Assembly (NCBI RefSeq): GCF_004011155.1
Contig: NZ_RJWG01000009.1
Span: 1 to 64,000 of the forward strand
Length of the DNA: 64,000 nucleotides
Direction: 5' to 3'
Source: Clostridium prolinivorans
GTDB taxonomy: Bacteria > Bacillota > Clostridia > Clostridiales > Clostridiaceae
The notes under the pieces were generated by a model. That model ran no database searches and was not told the origin of the DNA. It saw nothing but the letters and a program-made list of their open reading frames with translations. Position numbers and translations under genes: made by a program. Each line of letters begins with the position of its first letter. Position 1 is the first letter of the stretch. Shown piece by piece: positions 15,885-24,975 of this stretch.

Positions 15885-18104
15885 TTATTTTTCATTGTCT
15901 ATTATATTTTTAATTCTCCAATTTAAAGCAGAAAATCTTTCAAAGCTTTTATTATTGTTTATCATAAATTGTATTGCTTTAATAGAACCTACTAAAACTA
16001 CCATTTGTTTAGCTCTTGTTATTCCTGTATAAAGAAGATTTTTATTCATAAGAAGGGGAGGCCCCATAAAAGCAGGCATAATAACTACAGGAAATTCGCT
16101 GCCTTGACTTTTATGTATAGTTATAGCATAAGCTAAATCTAATTCATCTAATGAAGTACTATCATAATATACTCTTTTTTCATCATCAAAATTTACTATA
16201 ATAGTATCATTTTCTTCATCTATTTCTTCTATATAGCCTACATCTCCATTAAATATACCTGTTCCTTCAGGCTCTCCTTCTCCTTTTATTCTAGTCCATT
16301 TTATACTATAATTATTTTTAATCTGCATTACTTTATCGCCGGTTCTAAATATAATATCTCTAAATACCTTTTCGTTTTTATAAGGTTTTTTAGGATTTAA
16401 TATTTCTTGAAGTTTTTTATTGAGATTAAAAACTCCTAAATTTCCTTTTCTCATTGGAGAGAGAATCTGAATATGCTGCATTTTATTCCATTCTTTATTG
16501 AATTTAGGTAATCTTATGTTTATAAGTTCTATTATTGTGTTTAATATTTCATTTTGATTATCATTTCTTATAAAATAAAAGTCTTTATTTTTTTCATTTA
16601 AAATAGGCATTTCTCCACTATTAATTTTATGAGCATTTACAATAATCATGCTTTCTTTTGCCTGTCTAAATATATGTTTAAGCCTTACAACTTTAACACA
16701 TTTACTCTCTATTATATCTCTTAATACATTACCAGGTCCTACAGAAGGGAGCTGATCTACATCACCAACTATTATTACTCTGGTGCCTATAGAAACAGCT
16801 TTAAGTAAACTATTCATAAGCATAATATCTATCATAGAAGCTTCATCAATTATTATTACATCACATTCTAAAGGTGAAGATTCATCTCTTATAAAATCTA
16901 AATTTTCATCTTCACCTATTCCTATCTCTAAAAGCCTATGTATTGTTTTTGCTTCTCTACCTGTAGCTTCAGTCATTCTTTTAGCAGCTCTTCCAGTTGG
17001 TGCAGCCATAAATACTTTCATACTAGCTTTTTCAAATATACCTGTAATACAATTTATTATGGTAGTTTTCCCCGTTCCAGGACCTCCAGTAATAATTTCT
17101 ATTCCATTTTCAAAAGCCCCTTTTATTGCCTCTATTTGAGTTTTTTCAAAATTTATATTATTTATTCTTTCAAATTCCTTTATCTCAAACTCTACATCAA
17201 TATTTATAGGTTGGTATTCGCTAAAGGCCAAAGTAAGTATTTTACGCGTTACTCCAAGTTCACAATAATAAAAAGGTATATTAAAAACACATTCTTTTCC
17301 ATCTATGACTTCAACCTTTACATTTCCCTCAAGAGCACTATTATATAATACTTTTTCTATTTCCTCTTCTGACACTAAAAGTAATTTTTTGCACTCTTTT
17401 ACTAATAGATCTAAAGGCATATAAGTATTTCCCATAGAACAAAAATCATTTACTATATACTTTATACCACTTTTTATTCTAAAATCAGAATTCATTTCTA
17501 CACCAAGATTTCTAGCTATTTTATCTGCAGTTTTAAAGCCTATTCCTGATATTTCTTCGCAAAGTATATATGGATTTTGTTTTACAATATTTATGGAATC
17601 AATGCCAAATTTTTTATATATTTTTATACATTGATTAGGAGTAACTCCATAGTTTTGAAGGAAAAGCATTATATTTTTAATTTCTTTCTGTCTTAAATAA
17701 GATTCTTTTATAATTTCAACTTTTTTATCTCCTATTCCCTCAATATCTATAAGTTTATCTATATCATTATCCAATATATCTAAAGTTTTATCTCCGAATT
17801 TTTCTACAATCTTCTTTGCAGTTACAGGTCCTATACCAGATATAACTCCTGATGCTAGATATTTTTCAATATCATAAGCTGTACTAGGAACTAATTCTTC
17901 ATAAGCTTCTACTTTAAATTGTTTACCAAATTGAGGGTGAATAACCCATTGACCTTCAATTTTTAAATTTTGTCCTTCTGTTAAATATGGTATAAATCCA
18001 ACAAAAGTAACTTTTTCATTTTCAGTTTTTATATTTGCTACTACATATCCATTATCTTCATTTTGAAATATTATATCTTCAACTAATCCTTGTATTTCTG
18101 GCAT
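15885..18104 (-). CDS. recD2: RecD2-type ATP-dependent DNA helicase
   Basis: This 739-residue protein is of the YrrC/RecD2 family, SF1B 5'-3' helicases that act in recombination and replication-fork repair without RecBC. The N-terminal OB-like and helix-hairpin-helix part (SGVISGIGPVTAKKIVEKFG; DIEGIGDKKVEII) precedes Walker A GGPGTGKTTIINCI (about residue 338), Walker B VIIIDEASMID, and the C-terminal LAYAITIHKSQGSEFPVV and TGITRAK motifs. The start ATG follows AGGGGCGA. It heads a minus-strand unit that continues into the comFA-like and comFC genes. Confidence 0.95.
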   Translation of the reverse strand: MPEIQGLVEDIIFQNEDNGYVVANIKTENEKVTFVGFIPYLTEGQNLKIEGQWVIHPQFGKQFKVEAYEELVPSTAYDIEKYLASGVISGIGPVTAKKIVEKFGDKTLDILDNDIDKLIDIEGIGDKKVEIIKESYLRQKEIKNIMLFLQNYGVTPNQCIKIYKKFGIDSINIVKQNPYILCEEISGIGFKTADKIARNLGVEMNSDFRIKSGIKYIVNDFCSMGNTYMPLDLLVKECKKLLLVSEEEIEKVLYNSALEGNVKVEVIDGKECVFNIPFYYCELGVTRKILTLAFSEYQPINIDVEFEIKEFERINNINFEKTQIEAIKGAFENGIEIITGGPGTGKTTIINCITGIFEKASMKVFMAAPTGRAAKRMTEATGREAKTIHRLLEIGIGEDENLDFIRDESSPLECDVIIIDEASMIDIMLMNSLLKAVSIGTRVIIVGDVDQLPSVGPGNVLRDIIESKCVKVVRLKHIFRQAKESMIIVNAHKINSGEMPILNEKNKDFYFIRNDNQNEILNTIIELINIRLPKFNKEWNKMQHIQILSPMRKGNLGVFNLNKKLQEILNPKKPYKNEKVFRDIIFRTGDKVMQIKNNYSIKWTRIKGEGEPEGTGIFNGDVGYIEEIDEENDTIIVNFDDEKRVYYDSTSLDELDLAYAITIHKSQGSEFPVVIMPAFMGPPLLMNKNLLYTGITRAKQMVVLVGSIKAIQFMINNNKSFERFSALNWRIKNIIDNEK

Positions 18105-18361
18105 AAAATCGCCCCTATATTTAAAGTTTATATTTATACATTTTTAACAATAAAATATTATATATATAGAATACTTCAAAATAAACTATTTCTCAACCTT
18201 ATATTACTTAAACATAATTTTTTAATAAAAAACTCAAATTTTAAAAATCCTATAGTATAATAAAATAATAATCTAAAAAGAAAATATGTTTTATATTAAA
18301 AGAGATCGTTTTTTAATATATTCATAAATTAAACTTTAAGTTTTATATATACTAAATTGGG

Positions 18362-18421
18362 TTGACTATTATGTTTAAAAATTTTACTATATAAATAAAC
18401 GTAAAATTAGCTATAGGAGGC
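18362..18421 (+). promoter_or_regulatory. nagA promoter and ribosome binding site
   Basis: TTGACT (18362-18367), a 17-nt spacer and TACTAT (18385-18390) form a plausible promoter. AGGAGG (18415-18420) precedes the nagA ATG by 8 nt. The rest of the 324-bp gap from recD2 (18105-18361) is A/T-rich with nothing else I can support; no catabolite-repression or NagR-type operator was recognised. Confidence 0.55.
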
Positions 18422-18428
18422 AAAATTT

Positions 18429-19577
18429 ATGTTAATTAAAAATTGTAAAATAATATTTGAAAATAAAATTGAATTTGGAAACGTTCTAATAAAGAATGGA
18501 AAAATAGAGAAAATAGACATTGAATTTTTAGATAATAATGAAATTGATGATAATGAAATTATAGATGCAAAAGGTTTATATCTTTCTCCCGGATTTATAG
18601 ATATTCATATTCATGGTGCAGGTGGCTGCGATACAATGGACGGCACTGTAGAATCTTTAAATACTATAGCTAAAACAATCGCTAATTATGGTACTACTTC
18701 CTTTCTTCCTACAACAATGACTTGCCCTATAGAAGATATAAAAAAAGCAGTTGATTCTGCTTCTCAATGTATGAAATATGGTACAGAAGGAGCAAATATA
18801 CTTGGAGTTCATCTTGAAGGTCCTTTTATAAGTCCATATATGATAGGTGCCCAAAATCCAAAATATATTCAAAAGCCTTCTATTGATACTTTTAATCTTA
18901 TTGCAAAAGATAATATAACTGCCATTAAAAGTATAACATTAGCCCCGGAAATAGAAGGAAGTAAAGAGCTTATTAAATATTTAAAAGATAAAAACATAAT
19001 AGTTTCTATAGGTCATTCTAAAGCTACATATAAAGAAACTTTAGAAGGAATAAAATGTGGAATTAGTCACTCAACTCATCTTTATAACGCTATGACTCCT
19101 CTTCATCATAGAGAACCTGGAATAGTAGGTGCTGTTTTTGATACTGATATTACTACTGAAACTATTTCTGATGGAATTCATATAAGTTATCCATCGCTTA
19201 GAATTGCATATAAACAAAAGGGACTTGATAAAGTTATTTTGATAACAGATGCAATGATGGCTTGCGGTATGCCAGATGGAAAATATTCTTTAGGAGGTCA
19301 AGATGTATTTGTTAAAAATGGTGCTGCAAGGCTTAAAGAAGGTAATTTAGCCGGATCAATATTAACTTTGGATGATGCAATAAGAAATATATATAAAAAT
19401 TCAAATTATAAACTTTATGAAATAGTAAAAATGGCAACTTATAATGCTGCTAAACATTGCAAGGTTGATAACAAAAAAGGCCTCATAAAAGAAGGTTATG
19501 ATGCAGATTTAGTTTTATTTGATGAAAATATTAATATTAAAAAAGTAATTATTGGGGGCAAAATATTTAAATCTTAA
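18429..19577 (+). CDS. nagA: N-acetylglucosamine-6-phosphate deacetylase
   Basis: This 382-residue amidohydrolase converts GlcNAc-6-P to glucosamine-6-P and acetate, in amino-sugar recycling and cell-wall turnover. Metal and catalytic motifs are clear: DIHIHGAGG (about residue 60), HLEGPFI with the Glu ligand, IGHSKAT and HLYNAM (His ligands), and LITDAMMACGMPDG with the catalytic Asp. The length and the C-terminal DADLVLFDENINIKKVIIGG match the family. It stands alone: nagB and a transporter are not adjacent. Confidence 0.96.
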   Translation: MLIKNCKIIFENKIEFGNVLIKNGKIEKIDIEFLDNNEIDDNEIIDAKGLYLSPGFIDIHIHGAGGCDTMDGTVESLNTIAKTIANYGTTSFLPTTMTCPIEDIKKAVDSASQCMKYGTEGANILGVHLEGPFISPYMIGAQNPKYIQKPSIDTFNLIAKDNITAIKSITLAPEIEGSKELIKYLKDKNIIVSIGHSKATYKETLEGIKCGISHSTHLYNAMTPLHHREPGIVGAVFDTDITTETISDGIHISYPSLRIAYKQKGLDKVILITDAMMACGMPDGKYSLGGQDVFVKNGAARLKEGNLAGSILTLDDAIRNIYKNSNYKLYEIVKMATYNAAKHCKVDNKKGLIKEGYDADLVLFDENINIKKVIIGGKIFKS

Positions 19578-19788
19578 TAAAATAAATTAAAACTAATAAA
19601 TTAAACCCCAAAATATTATTTATAATTTTGTCTTAATCTAAAATTATAATTTTATAATTAAATTACTATAATAGCTAAACTACCCTTTTATTATATTTTA
19701 GGTTAAGTTTCACTATATTTATCTATTTTAAAAATCTATTTTTATAAATAGCACTTAATTATTAAAAATATTTTATAGATTAATTATT

Positions 19789-20037
19789 CTATTTTTCTTT
19801 AAAATAAGAATTTAATCTTTTTTCTAAAAAATAAGATATTAAAGGTATGGTTATTAAAATTATAAATAATGATATAAAAAAACTTGGATTTATTTTGAAA
19901 ACAAGAGCTATTTTATTTATAAAATTTATAAAAGAATATATAGAAAGAATTGCACTTCCTAAAAGTACTATAGCTATTAATATAAATGCTTTTGAAAAAG
20001 TTACCCTTATTATATGAAAAAATTTAGCTAATTTCAT
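19789..20037 (-). CDS. small membrane protein, unknown
   Basis: This 82-residue protein starts with MKLAKFFH, chosen because GAGGT lies 8 nt upstream; an upstream extension in the same frame (to 20079) lacks a ribosome binding site. There are two hydrophobic helices (about residues 16-38 and 48-68) and a short basic C-terminus (EKRLNSYFKEK). I recognise no family. It lies between nagA and metK, with gaps of about 210 and 75 bp, probably transcribed on its own. Confidence 0.6.
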   Translation of the reverse strand: MKLAKFFHIIRVTFSKAFILIAIVLLGSAILSIYSFINFINKIALVFKINPSFFISLFIILITIPLISYFLEKRLNSYFKEK

Positions 20038-20112
20038 AGTAATACCTCTTTTCTTTTTATATATTAAGAGTATTGACAATTTAAAATAATTTATTTATTA
20101 AATATTAGTTAT

Positions 20113-20146
20113 ACAATAAAGACTGCTTATTTGCAGTCTTTATTGT
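20113..20146 (-). terminator. metK terminator
   Basis: A perfect 14-bp stem, ACAATAAAGACTGC with GCAGTCTTTATTGT, overlaps the metK stop codon. Confidence 0.88.
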
Positions 20147-21318
20147 ATATATTCTTTAATTTCATTAACTTTATCTAATCTTTCCCATGGAAGGTCTAAA
20201 TCCGTTCTACCAAAATGTCCATAAGCTGCAGTTTGTTTATATATTGGTCTTCTTAAGTCTAGATTTTTTATTATAGCAGCAGGTCTTAAATCAAATACTT
20301 TATTTATAATTTCTATAATTTTATCATCTGAAATTTTTCCAGTTCCAAATGTATCAACCTCTATAGATACTGGTTTTGCAACTCCTATAGCATAAGCAAT
20401 TTCTACTTCTAACTTATCAGCTACACCAGCAGCAACTAAATTTTTAGCAACATATCTTGCTGCATAAGCTCCAGATCTATCTACTTTTGTTGGATCTTTA
20501 CCTGAAAAAGCACCACCGCCATGTCTTCCATATCCACCATAAGTATCAACTATAATCTTTCTTCCAGTAAGACCAGAATCTCCTTGTGGTCCTCCAACAA
20601 CAAATCTTCCTGTTGGATTTATGAAGTATTTTGTATTTTCATCTAAAAGATCTGCTGAAACTACTTTATTTATAACATGTTCCATTAAATCTTTTTCTAT
20701 TTGTTCTCTTGTTACTTCTGAATCATGCTGAGTGGATATAACAATTGTATCTATTCTAATTGGCTTATCATCTTCATATTCTACAGTAACTTGTGTTTTT
20801 CCATCTGGTCTTAAATAAGATAAAGTTCCATTTTTCCTAACTTCTGAAAGTCTTCTTGCCATTTTGTGTGCTAAAGAAATTGCAAGAGGCATATATTCTT
20901 CTGTTTCATTTGTAGCGAAACCAAACATCATACCTTGGTCTCCAGCTCCAATGGCATCTATCTTATCCATTTCCCCTTTTTTTGCCTCAAATGCTTCATT
21001 TACTCCCATTGCTATATCTGGAGATTGCTCATCTATAGAAGTTAATACAGAACAAGTATCACAATCAAAACCATATTTAGCTCTGGTATATCCTATATCT
21101 TGTATAGTCTTTCTTACTATTTTAGGTATATCTACATAACAATTAGTAGATATCTCTCCCATAACTAAAACCATTCCTGTTGTAACTGCAGTTTCGCAAG
21201 CTACTCTAGCATTTGGATCACGAGATAATATTTCATCTAATACAGCGTCAGAAATTTGGTCACAAATTTTATCTGGATGTCCTTCTGTAACAGATTCAGA
21301 AGTGAATAATCTTCTCAT
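20140..21318 (-). CDS. metK: S-adenosylmethionine synthetase
   Basis: This 392-residue enzyme makes SAM from ATP and methionine. Signatures include the N-terminal [32 protein letters not shown] (about residue 122) and [16 protein letters not shown] (about residue 266). The length is standard. The start ATG follows AGGAGGG. A SAM-I riboswitch and terminator sit in the leader and would stop synthesis when SAM is high. Confidence 0.98.
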   Translation of the reverse strand: MRRLFTSESVTEGHPDKICDQISDAVLDEILSRDPNARVACETAVTTGMVLVMGEISTNCYVDIPKIVRKTIQDIGYTRAKYGFDCDTCSVLTSIDEQSPDIAMGVNEAFEAKKGEMDKIDAIGAGDQGMMFGFATNETEEYMPLAISLAHKMARRLSEVRKNGTLSYLRPDGKTQVTVEYEDDKPIRIDTIVISTQHDSEVTREQIEKDLMEHVINKVVSADLLDENTKYFINPTGRFVVGGPQGDSGLTGRKIIVDTYGGYGRHGGGAFSGKDPTKVDRSGAYAARYVAKNLVAAGVADKLEVEIAYAIGVAKPVSIEVDTFGTGKISDDKIIEIINKVFDLRPAAIIKNLDLRRPIYKQTAAYGHFGRTDLDLPWERLDKVNEIKEYIQ

Positions 21319-21345
21319 TTATAAATTTCCCTCCTATGCTACATA

Positions 21346-21374
21346 AAAAATAAAACCCCTTCATAACGAAGAGG
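21346..21374 (-). terminator. SAM riboswitch terminator
   Basis: On the minus strand CCTCTTC GTTAT GAAGGGG is followed by TTTTATTTTTT. The same CCTCTT can pair with AAGAGG at the 3' end of the aptamer (AAGAGGATACG / CGTGCCTCTT) as the antiterminator. Confidence 0.9.
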
Positions 21375-21387
21375 CACGATTAACGTA

Positions 21388-21490
21388 TCCTCTTATCTTG
21401 CAGTAAATACTGCTGGAATTGGCACCTTTGTTGTAAAACTGGTTGCCGGGCTTCACAGGGCCATCTCCCTCCACCTCTCTTGATAAGAGA
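21388..21490 (-). promoter_or_regulatory. SAM-I riboswitch (S-box)
   Basis: The minus strand carries the S-box core: P1 TCTCTTATC / GATAAGAGG, AGAGGTGGAGGGAGATGGCC, CTGTGAAGCCCGGCAACC and AAAGGTGCCAATTCC. It controls metK directly downstream. Confidence 0.97.
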
Positions 21491-21521
21491 TTATAATTTG
21501 GATTACTTTTAATTCTAGTAC

Positions 21522-21550
21522 ATAATATCACAGTAAAAAATTTCTGTCAA
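21522..21550 (-). promoter_or_regulatory. promoter of the S-box-metK transcript
   Basis: The minus strand has TTGACA (21545-21550), a 17-nt spacer, and TATTAT (21522-21527), about 30 nt before the aptamer. Confidence 0.85.
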
Positions 21551-21725
21551 TATTTATCGAATAAGCTATTTTGTAGTTATTATACTCAAAATATTATTTA
21601 TAATATCAAACTAATAATTTTCAAATACTAAACTTTTTAGATATCTTAGAATTATAAAACAAAGTACTAAAGTTTTTGAATAAGTTAAAATTATAAAAAA
21701 TTTAATATTCTAAAATTTAAATAGT

Positions 21726-22421
21726 TTAAGATTTATTAATTTTTTTATATTTTTCTTCTATATTTTTAATATTTTCATATTCTTTATCTGAAAGTCTCTG
21801 CTTTAACAAATTTAATGCATTTATTATATCTGCATTATTTATATATTCCTCTATTTTACTCTGATCTATAGGGGACAATGTTTTTGAAACAGTCAGTATT
21901 TTTTCTTTATCTAAATCTGTTATAAGTACATTATTTTTATTAATTGAATTATTAAACACTGATAAATTTTCCTCTGTATTTTCTTTATTATTGTTTTGAT
22001 TTATTTCTTTATTATTATTTTCTTTATTGCTTTCTTTTAGTTTATTATCAGCTAAGCTATTATTTAAATTTGTAGTATTCTCTTCTTTTAATGCATCTAA
22101 TAATTCTTTTTCATCTTTATAAGCTCTATCAAATTTAAATCTTATTACGCTTTTAGGTAATGGAGAAAATTTTATATTTTTTTCATTACTATCTGCTATT
22201 TTTTCTTTTTCAGAAGTTTGAGTATTTTTAATATTATTATTTAAATTTTTACTCTTTTTAGGTAAAATAGTTTGTACATTAATTTTTTTAATATTTTGAA
22301 AAATATTTATTTGATGAATACTATATTTTTCGTTTAAATAATCTTTATTTGTATATACAGTTGCAACTGTATATATAATAGTAAAAAATATAACAATTAC
22401 AGAATAAAATTTTTTAGACAT
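21726..22421 (-). CDS. membrane-anchored Asn-rich protein, unknown
   Basis: This 231-residue protein starts at ATG 22421, which follows GAGGTGG by 8 nt; an in-frame GTG at 22433 overlaps the ribosome binding site and is rejected. It has one N-terminal membrane helix (residues 5-22), then a low-complexity region rich in Asn, Lys and Glu (about 65-150), and a predicted helical C-terminal domain of about 65 residues (LSPIDQSKIEEYI ... SDKEYENIKNIEEKYKKI). The layout suggests an extracellular or forespore-space anchor with a compact end domain. I recognise no family. Its neighbour yyaC is a sporulation gene, which hints at but does not show a sporulation role. Confidence 0.65.
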   Translation of the reverse strand: MSKKFYSVIVIFFTIIYTVATVYTNKDYLNEKYSIHQINIFQNIKKINVQTILPKKSKNLNNNIKNTQTSEKEKIADSNEKNIKFSPLPKSVIRFKFDRAYKDEKELLDALKEENTTNLNNSLADNKLKESNKENNNKEINQNNNKENTEENLSVFNNSINKNNVLITDLDKEKILTVSKTLSPIDQSKIEEYINNADIINALNLLKQRLSDKEYENIKNIEEKYKKINKS

Positions 22422-22617
22422 AAATAAAACCACCTCATCGTATTAGTATCCCCTTATTTAATATTTTTATTCATTCTTAATATTTTTATATTTAACAGCA
22501 TATATATTATTAAATAGTTTATTACAATATAAGTAGAATGAACTTTATTGGCTACTGAATATTGATAGATATTAATCTCTTTTTAATAAAAAATCAATAT
22601 GATAAGGAGGTTATTTG

Positions 22618-23160
22618 TTGAGTAAAGTTAAAACTCATTATAAAAACCCACTAGCTTATTACGAAATTGCAAATTTCCTAAAGAATTATATGGATGAAAA
22701 TACAGTTATTGTATGTATAGGTACAGATAGATGTATAGGGGATTGTTTGGGACCATTAGTAGGAACTTTTTTAAAAGAAAAGTTTTTCCCGTTACCCGTA
22801 TTTGGTACAATATCAGAACCTATTCATGCTTTGAATATTGATAAAAAGCTCTCTGAAATAAAAACTCTTTTTCCTAAAGCTAATATTATTGGTATAGATG
22901 CCTGCTTAGGAGATGATGATAGTATAGGTGAAATTCAAGCACGAGATTATCCTATACACCCTGGAAAAGGTGTTGGTAAATCGTTACCAGAGGTAGGGAA
23001 AATTTCTATTATAGGTATTGTAGATTCAAGCGACAATAATGAATTATTTACTAATAGAAATATAAGATTAGATTTAATAGTTGAAATAGCTAAAGTAATA
23101 ACTCAAGCTATTATACATTCATATTATTTATATGAGAAAAATAAAGCAAAATCAACTTAA
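22618..23160 (+). CDS. yyaC: YyaC family sporulation protein (GPR-related peptidase fold)
   Basis: This 180-residue protein belongs to the DUF1256/YyaC family, related in fold to germination protease GPR and hydrogenase maturation proteases. Family segments are CIGTDRCIGDCLGPLVG (about residue 38), HALN and GIDACLGD. The start is TTG at 22618, 7 nt after AAGGAGG; a second TTG one codon earlier is too close. YyaC homologues are expressed during sporulation in Bacillus; the substrate is not known. It is followed by a large inverted-repeat structure. Confidence 0.88.
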   Translation: MSKVKTHYKNPLAYYEIANFLKNYMDENTVIVCIGTDRCIGDCLGPLVGTFLKEKFFPLPVFGTISEPIHALNIDKKLSEIKTLFPKANIIGIDACLGDDDSIGEIQARDYPIHPGKGVGKSLPEVGKISIIGIVDSSDNNELFTNRNIRLDLIVEIAKVITQAIIHSYYLYEKNKAKST

Positions 23161-23196
23161 AATAAAAATCATTTTTATAGTTAAATATAAAACACA

Positions 23197-23357
23197 TAAA
23201 ATGCGTAATATCTAATCTTTTAAAAAGATTTATTTTAAAATAGCCACAAATCAAGTATTTTCGTTAAACTTACTAACGTTTAAACAAATAATACTTAATT
23301 TGTGACTATTATTTTACAAAAAGTTTTTTAACTTTACTTAATGTCATCACGCATTTT
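23197..23357. repeat. nested inverted-repeat structure between yyaC and mbl
   Basis: Three nested arms occur: an outer pair AAAATGCGT (23197-23205) with ACGCATTTT (23349-23357), a main pair of 21 nt (23239-23259 with 23290-23310, two mismatches), and a small inner pair CGTTA/TAACG. The main pair could serve as a convergent terminator; the outer pair is unexplained. Confidence 0.6.
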
Positions 23358-23409
23358 TTATTTATTTCGGCTTATAGGTCTATATATTTTTTAACATCTA
23401 AATTAAAAT

Positions 23410-24444
23410 TTATCCTGATATTAATGAAACATCATATCCACTAATTCCAGTATCTATTTTATCTATATATTCTAATACTTTACCTGTTCCTTCTGCCACG
23501 CAAGAAACAGCATTGTCAGCTATACGTACAGGTACCTTAGTAACTTCAGCTATAAGGCTATCCAATCCGTTTAATAAAGATCCTCCACCAGTCATTAATA
23601 TACCTTTTTCAGCAATATCAGCTGCTAACTCAGGAGGAGTTTTTTCAAGGACTGAATGTGTACAATCGGCAATAGCATTGACAGTTTCCCTTAAAGCTTC
23701 TCTCATTTCCTCTGAGGATACAATTATATTTTTGGGAAGTCCTGTTATAAGGTCTCTTCCTCTTATTTCCATAGTAATTTCTTTTTCTCTTTTATAGGCT
23801 GATCCTATATTTATTTTTAAATCTTCTGCAGTTCTTTCTCCAATCATTAATTTATGTTTTTTTCTAATATATCTTATTATAGATTCATCAAATTTATCTC
23901 CAGCTATTTTTATAGAAGCTCGTACTACGATTCCGCCTAAAGAAATTACTGCTATATCTGTAGTACCACCACCAATATCAATAACCATGTTTCCACTTGC
24001 TTCGGTTATATCAAGATTAGCACCTATAGCTGCTGCTAAGGGTTCTTCAATTAGATAAACTTTTTTAGCTCCTGCATTTATTGATGCATCTCTTACAGCT
24101 CTTTTTTCAACTTCTGTTGCTTGAGATGGAATACATACAACCACTCTAGGAGCAGATATTTTTTTACGACCACAAGCTTTTTTTATAAAATGCTTTAGCA
24201 TTGCTTCTGTAATATCATAATCTGATATTACTCCATCTCTAAGTGGTCTTATAGCTACTATATTCCCTGGAGTCCTTCCTATCATTTGTCTTGCTTCTTC
24301 GCCAACAGCTCTTATTACATTGTTGTTTTTATCAATAGCCACTACAGAAGGTTCTTTGAGTATAACACCCTTTCCTTTGAGGTACACAAGTACTGTAGCT
24401 GTACCTAAATCAATCCCCATATCAGTTCCAACTTTAAAAAACAT
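23410..24444 (-). CDS. mbl: MreB/Mbl family cell-shape actin
   Basis: This 344-residue bacterial actin forms filaments under the membrane that guide lateral cell-wall synthesis. It has the phosphate-1 motif GIDLGTATVLVY, MIGRTPGNIVAIRPLRDGVI, IGGGTTDIAVISLGGIV (phosphate-2), and the adenosine motif ILMTGGGSLLNGLD. The start is ATG 24444 with AGGAG 6 nt upstream; an extended reading from 24480 runs through the ribosome binding site. It sits directly downstream of spoIIID, the order seen in Bacillus (spoIIID-mbl), which favours Mbl over MreB. Confidence 0.92.
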   Translation of the reverse strand: MFFKVGTDMGIDLGTATVLVYLKGKGVILKEPSVVAIDKNNNVIRAVGEEARQMIGRTPGNIVAIRPLRDGVISDYDITEAMLKHFIKKACGRKKISAPRVVVCIPSQATEVEKRAVRDASINAGAKKVYLIEEPLAAAIGANLDITEASGNMVIDIGGGTTDIAVISLGGIVVRASIKIAGDKFDESIIRYIRKKHKLMIGERTAEDLKINIGSAYKREKEITMEIRGRDLITGLPKNIIVSSEEMREALRETVNAIADCTHSVLEKTPPELAADIAEKGILMTGGGSLLNGLDSLIAEVTKVPVRIADNAVSCVAEGTGKVLEYIDKIDTGISGYDVSLISG

Positions 24445-24544
24445 TCCCTTCTCCTCTCTATCTCTCATATAATATAGCAAGTTATATTTAACTTGAATTT
24501 ATATTAAAATTAAATCATATAGATTAATTATAATAGGAATGCTT

Positions 24545-24799
24545 TTAACCTTCAATAGCTTTATACTTCATTTTAGTGGCTTTTCCACCTCTAATGTGCC
24601 TTTCTGCTTTATTAAAATCTAAAATCATTTTGGCTTCATCTGCAATTTGAGGATTTATTTTGGGTAATCTCTCTGTCATATCTTTGTGTATAGTGCTTTT
24701 ACTTACTCCAAATACCTTGGCTGTTTTTCTTATTGTAGCTTTGGAATCAATAATATAATTTGCAACTTCAAGTACTCTTTCTTCAATGTAGTCTTTCAA
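24545..24799 (-). CDS. spoIIID: stage III sporulation transcriptional regulator SpoIIID
   Basis: This 84-residue DNA-binding protein is the mother-cell regulator that modulates sigma-E and sigma-K genes. The N-terminal helix-turn-helix (ATIRKTAKVFGVSKSTIHKD, residues 21-40) and the basic C-terminal helix (HIRGGKATKMKYK) are both present. The start is TTG, 8 nt after AAGGAGG. It lies between the spoIIQ-like gene and mbl, matching Bacillus synteny. A 15-bp perfect hairpin without a clear U-run lies in its leader. Confidence 0.97.
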   Translation of the reverse strand: MKDYIEERVLEVANYIIDSKATIRKTAKVFGVSKSTIHKDMTERLPKINPQIADEAKMILDFNKAERHIRGGKATKMKYKAIEG

Positions 24800-24858
24800 A
24801 GTGCTACCTCCTTAACCCTTCTATATTTATAATATGCTTTTATACCCTGTTAAATTAC

Positions 24859-24906
24859 TTTCATTAGCCATTTTCCGATGTTCATTTCGGTAAATGGCTA
24901 ATGAAA
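24859..24906 (-). promoter_or_regulatory. long hairpin in the spoIIID leader
   Basis: A perfect 15-bp stem (24859-24873 with 24892-24906) has an inner CCGA/TCGG extension. On the minus strand it is followed by GTAATTTAAC rather than a U-run, so it is either a weak terminator for the upstream gene or an RNA structure or operator in the spoIIID leader. Confidence 0.55.
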
Positions 24907-24975
24907 TGTTAGTATTTTATGCTATTTGCAAAATAGTATAATATTTTGCAATTTAAAAATAAGTTGATTTTATAA

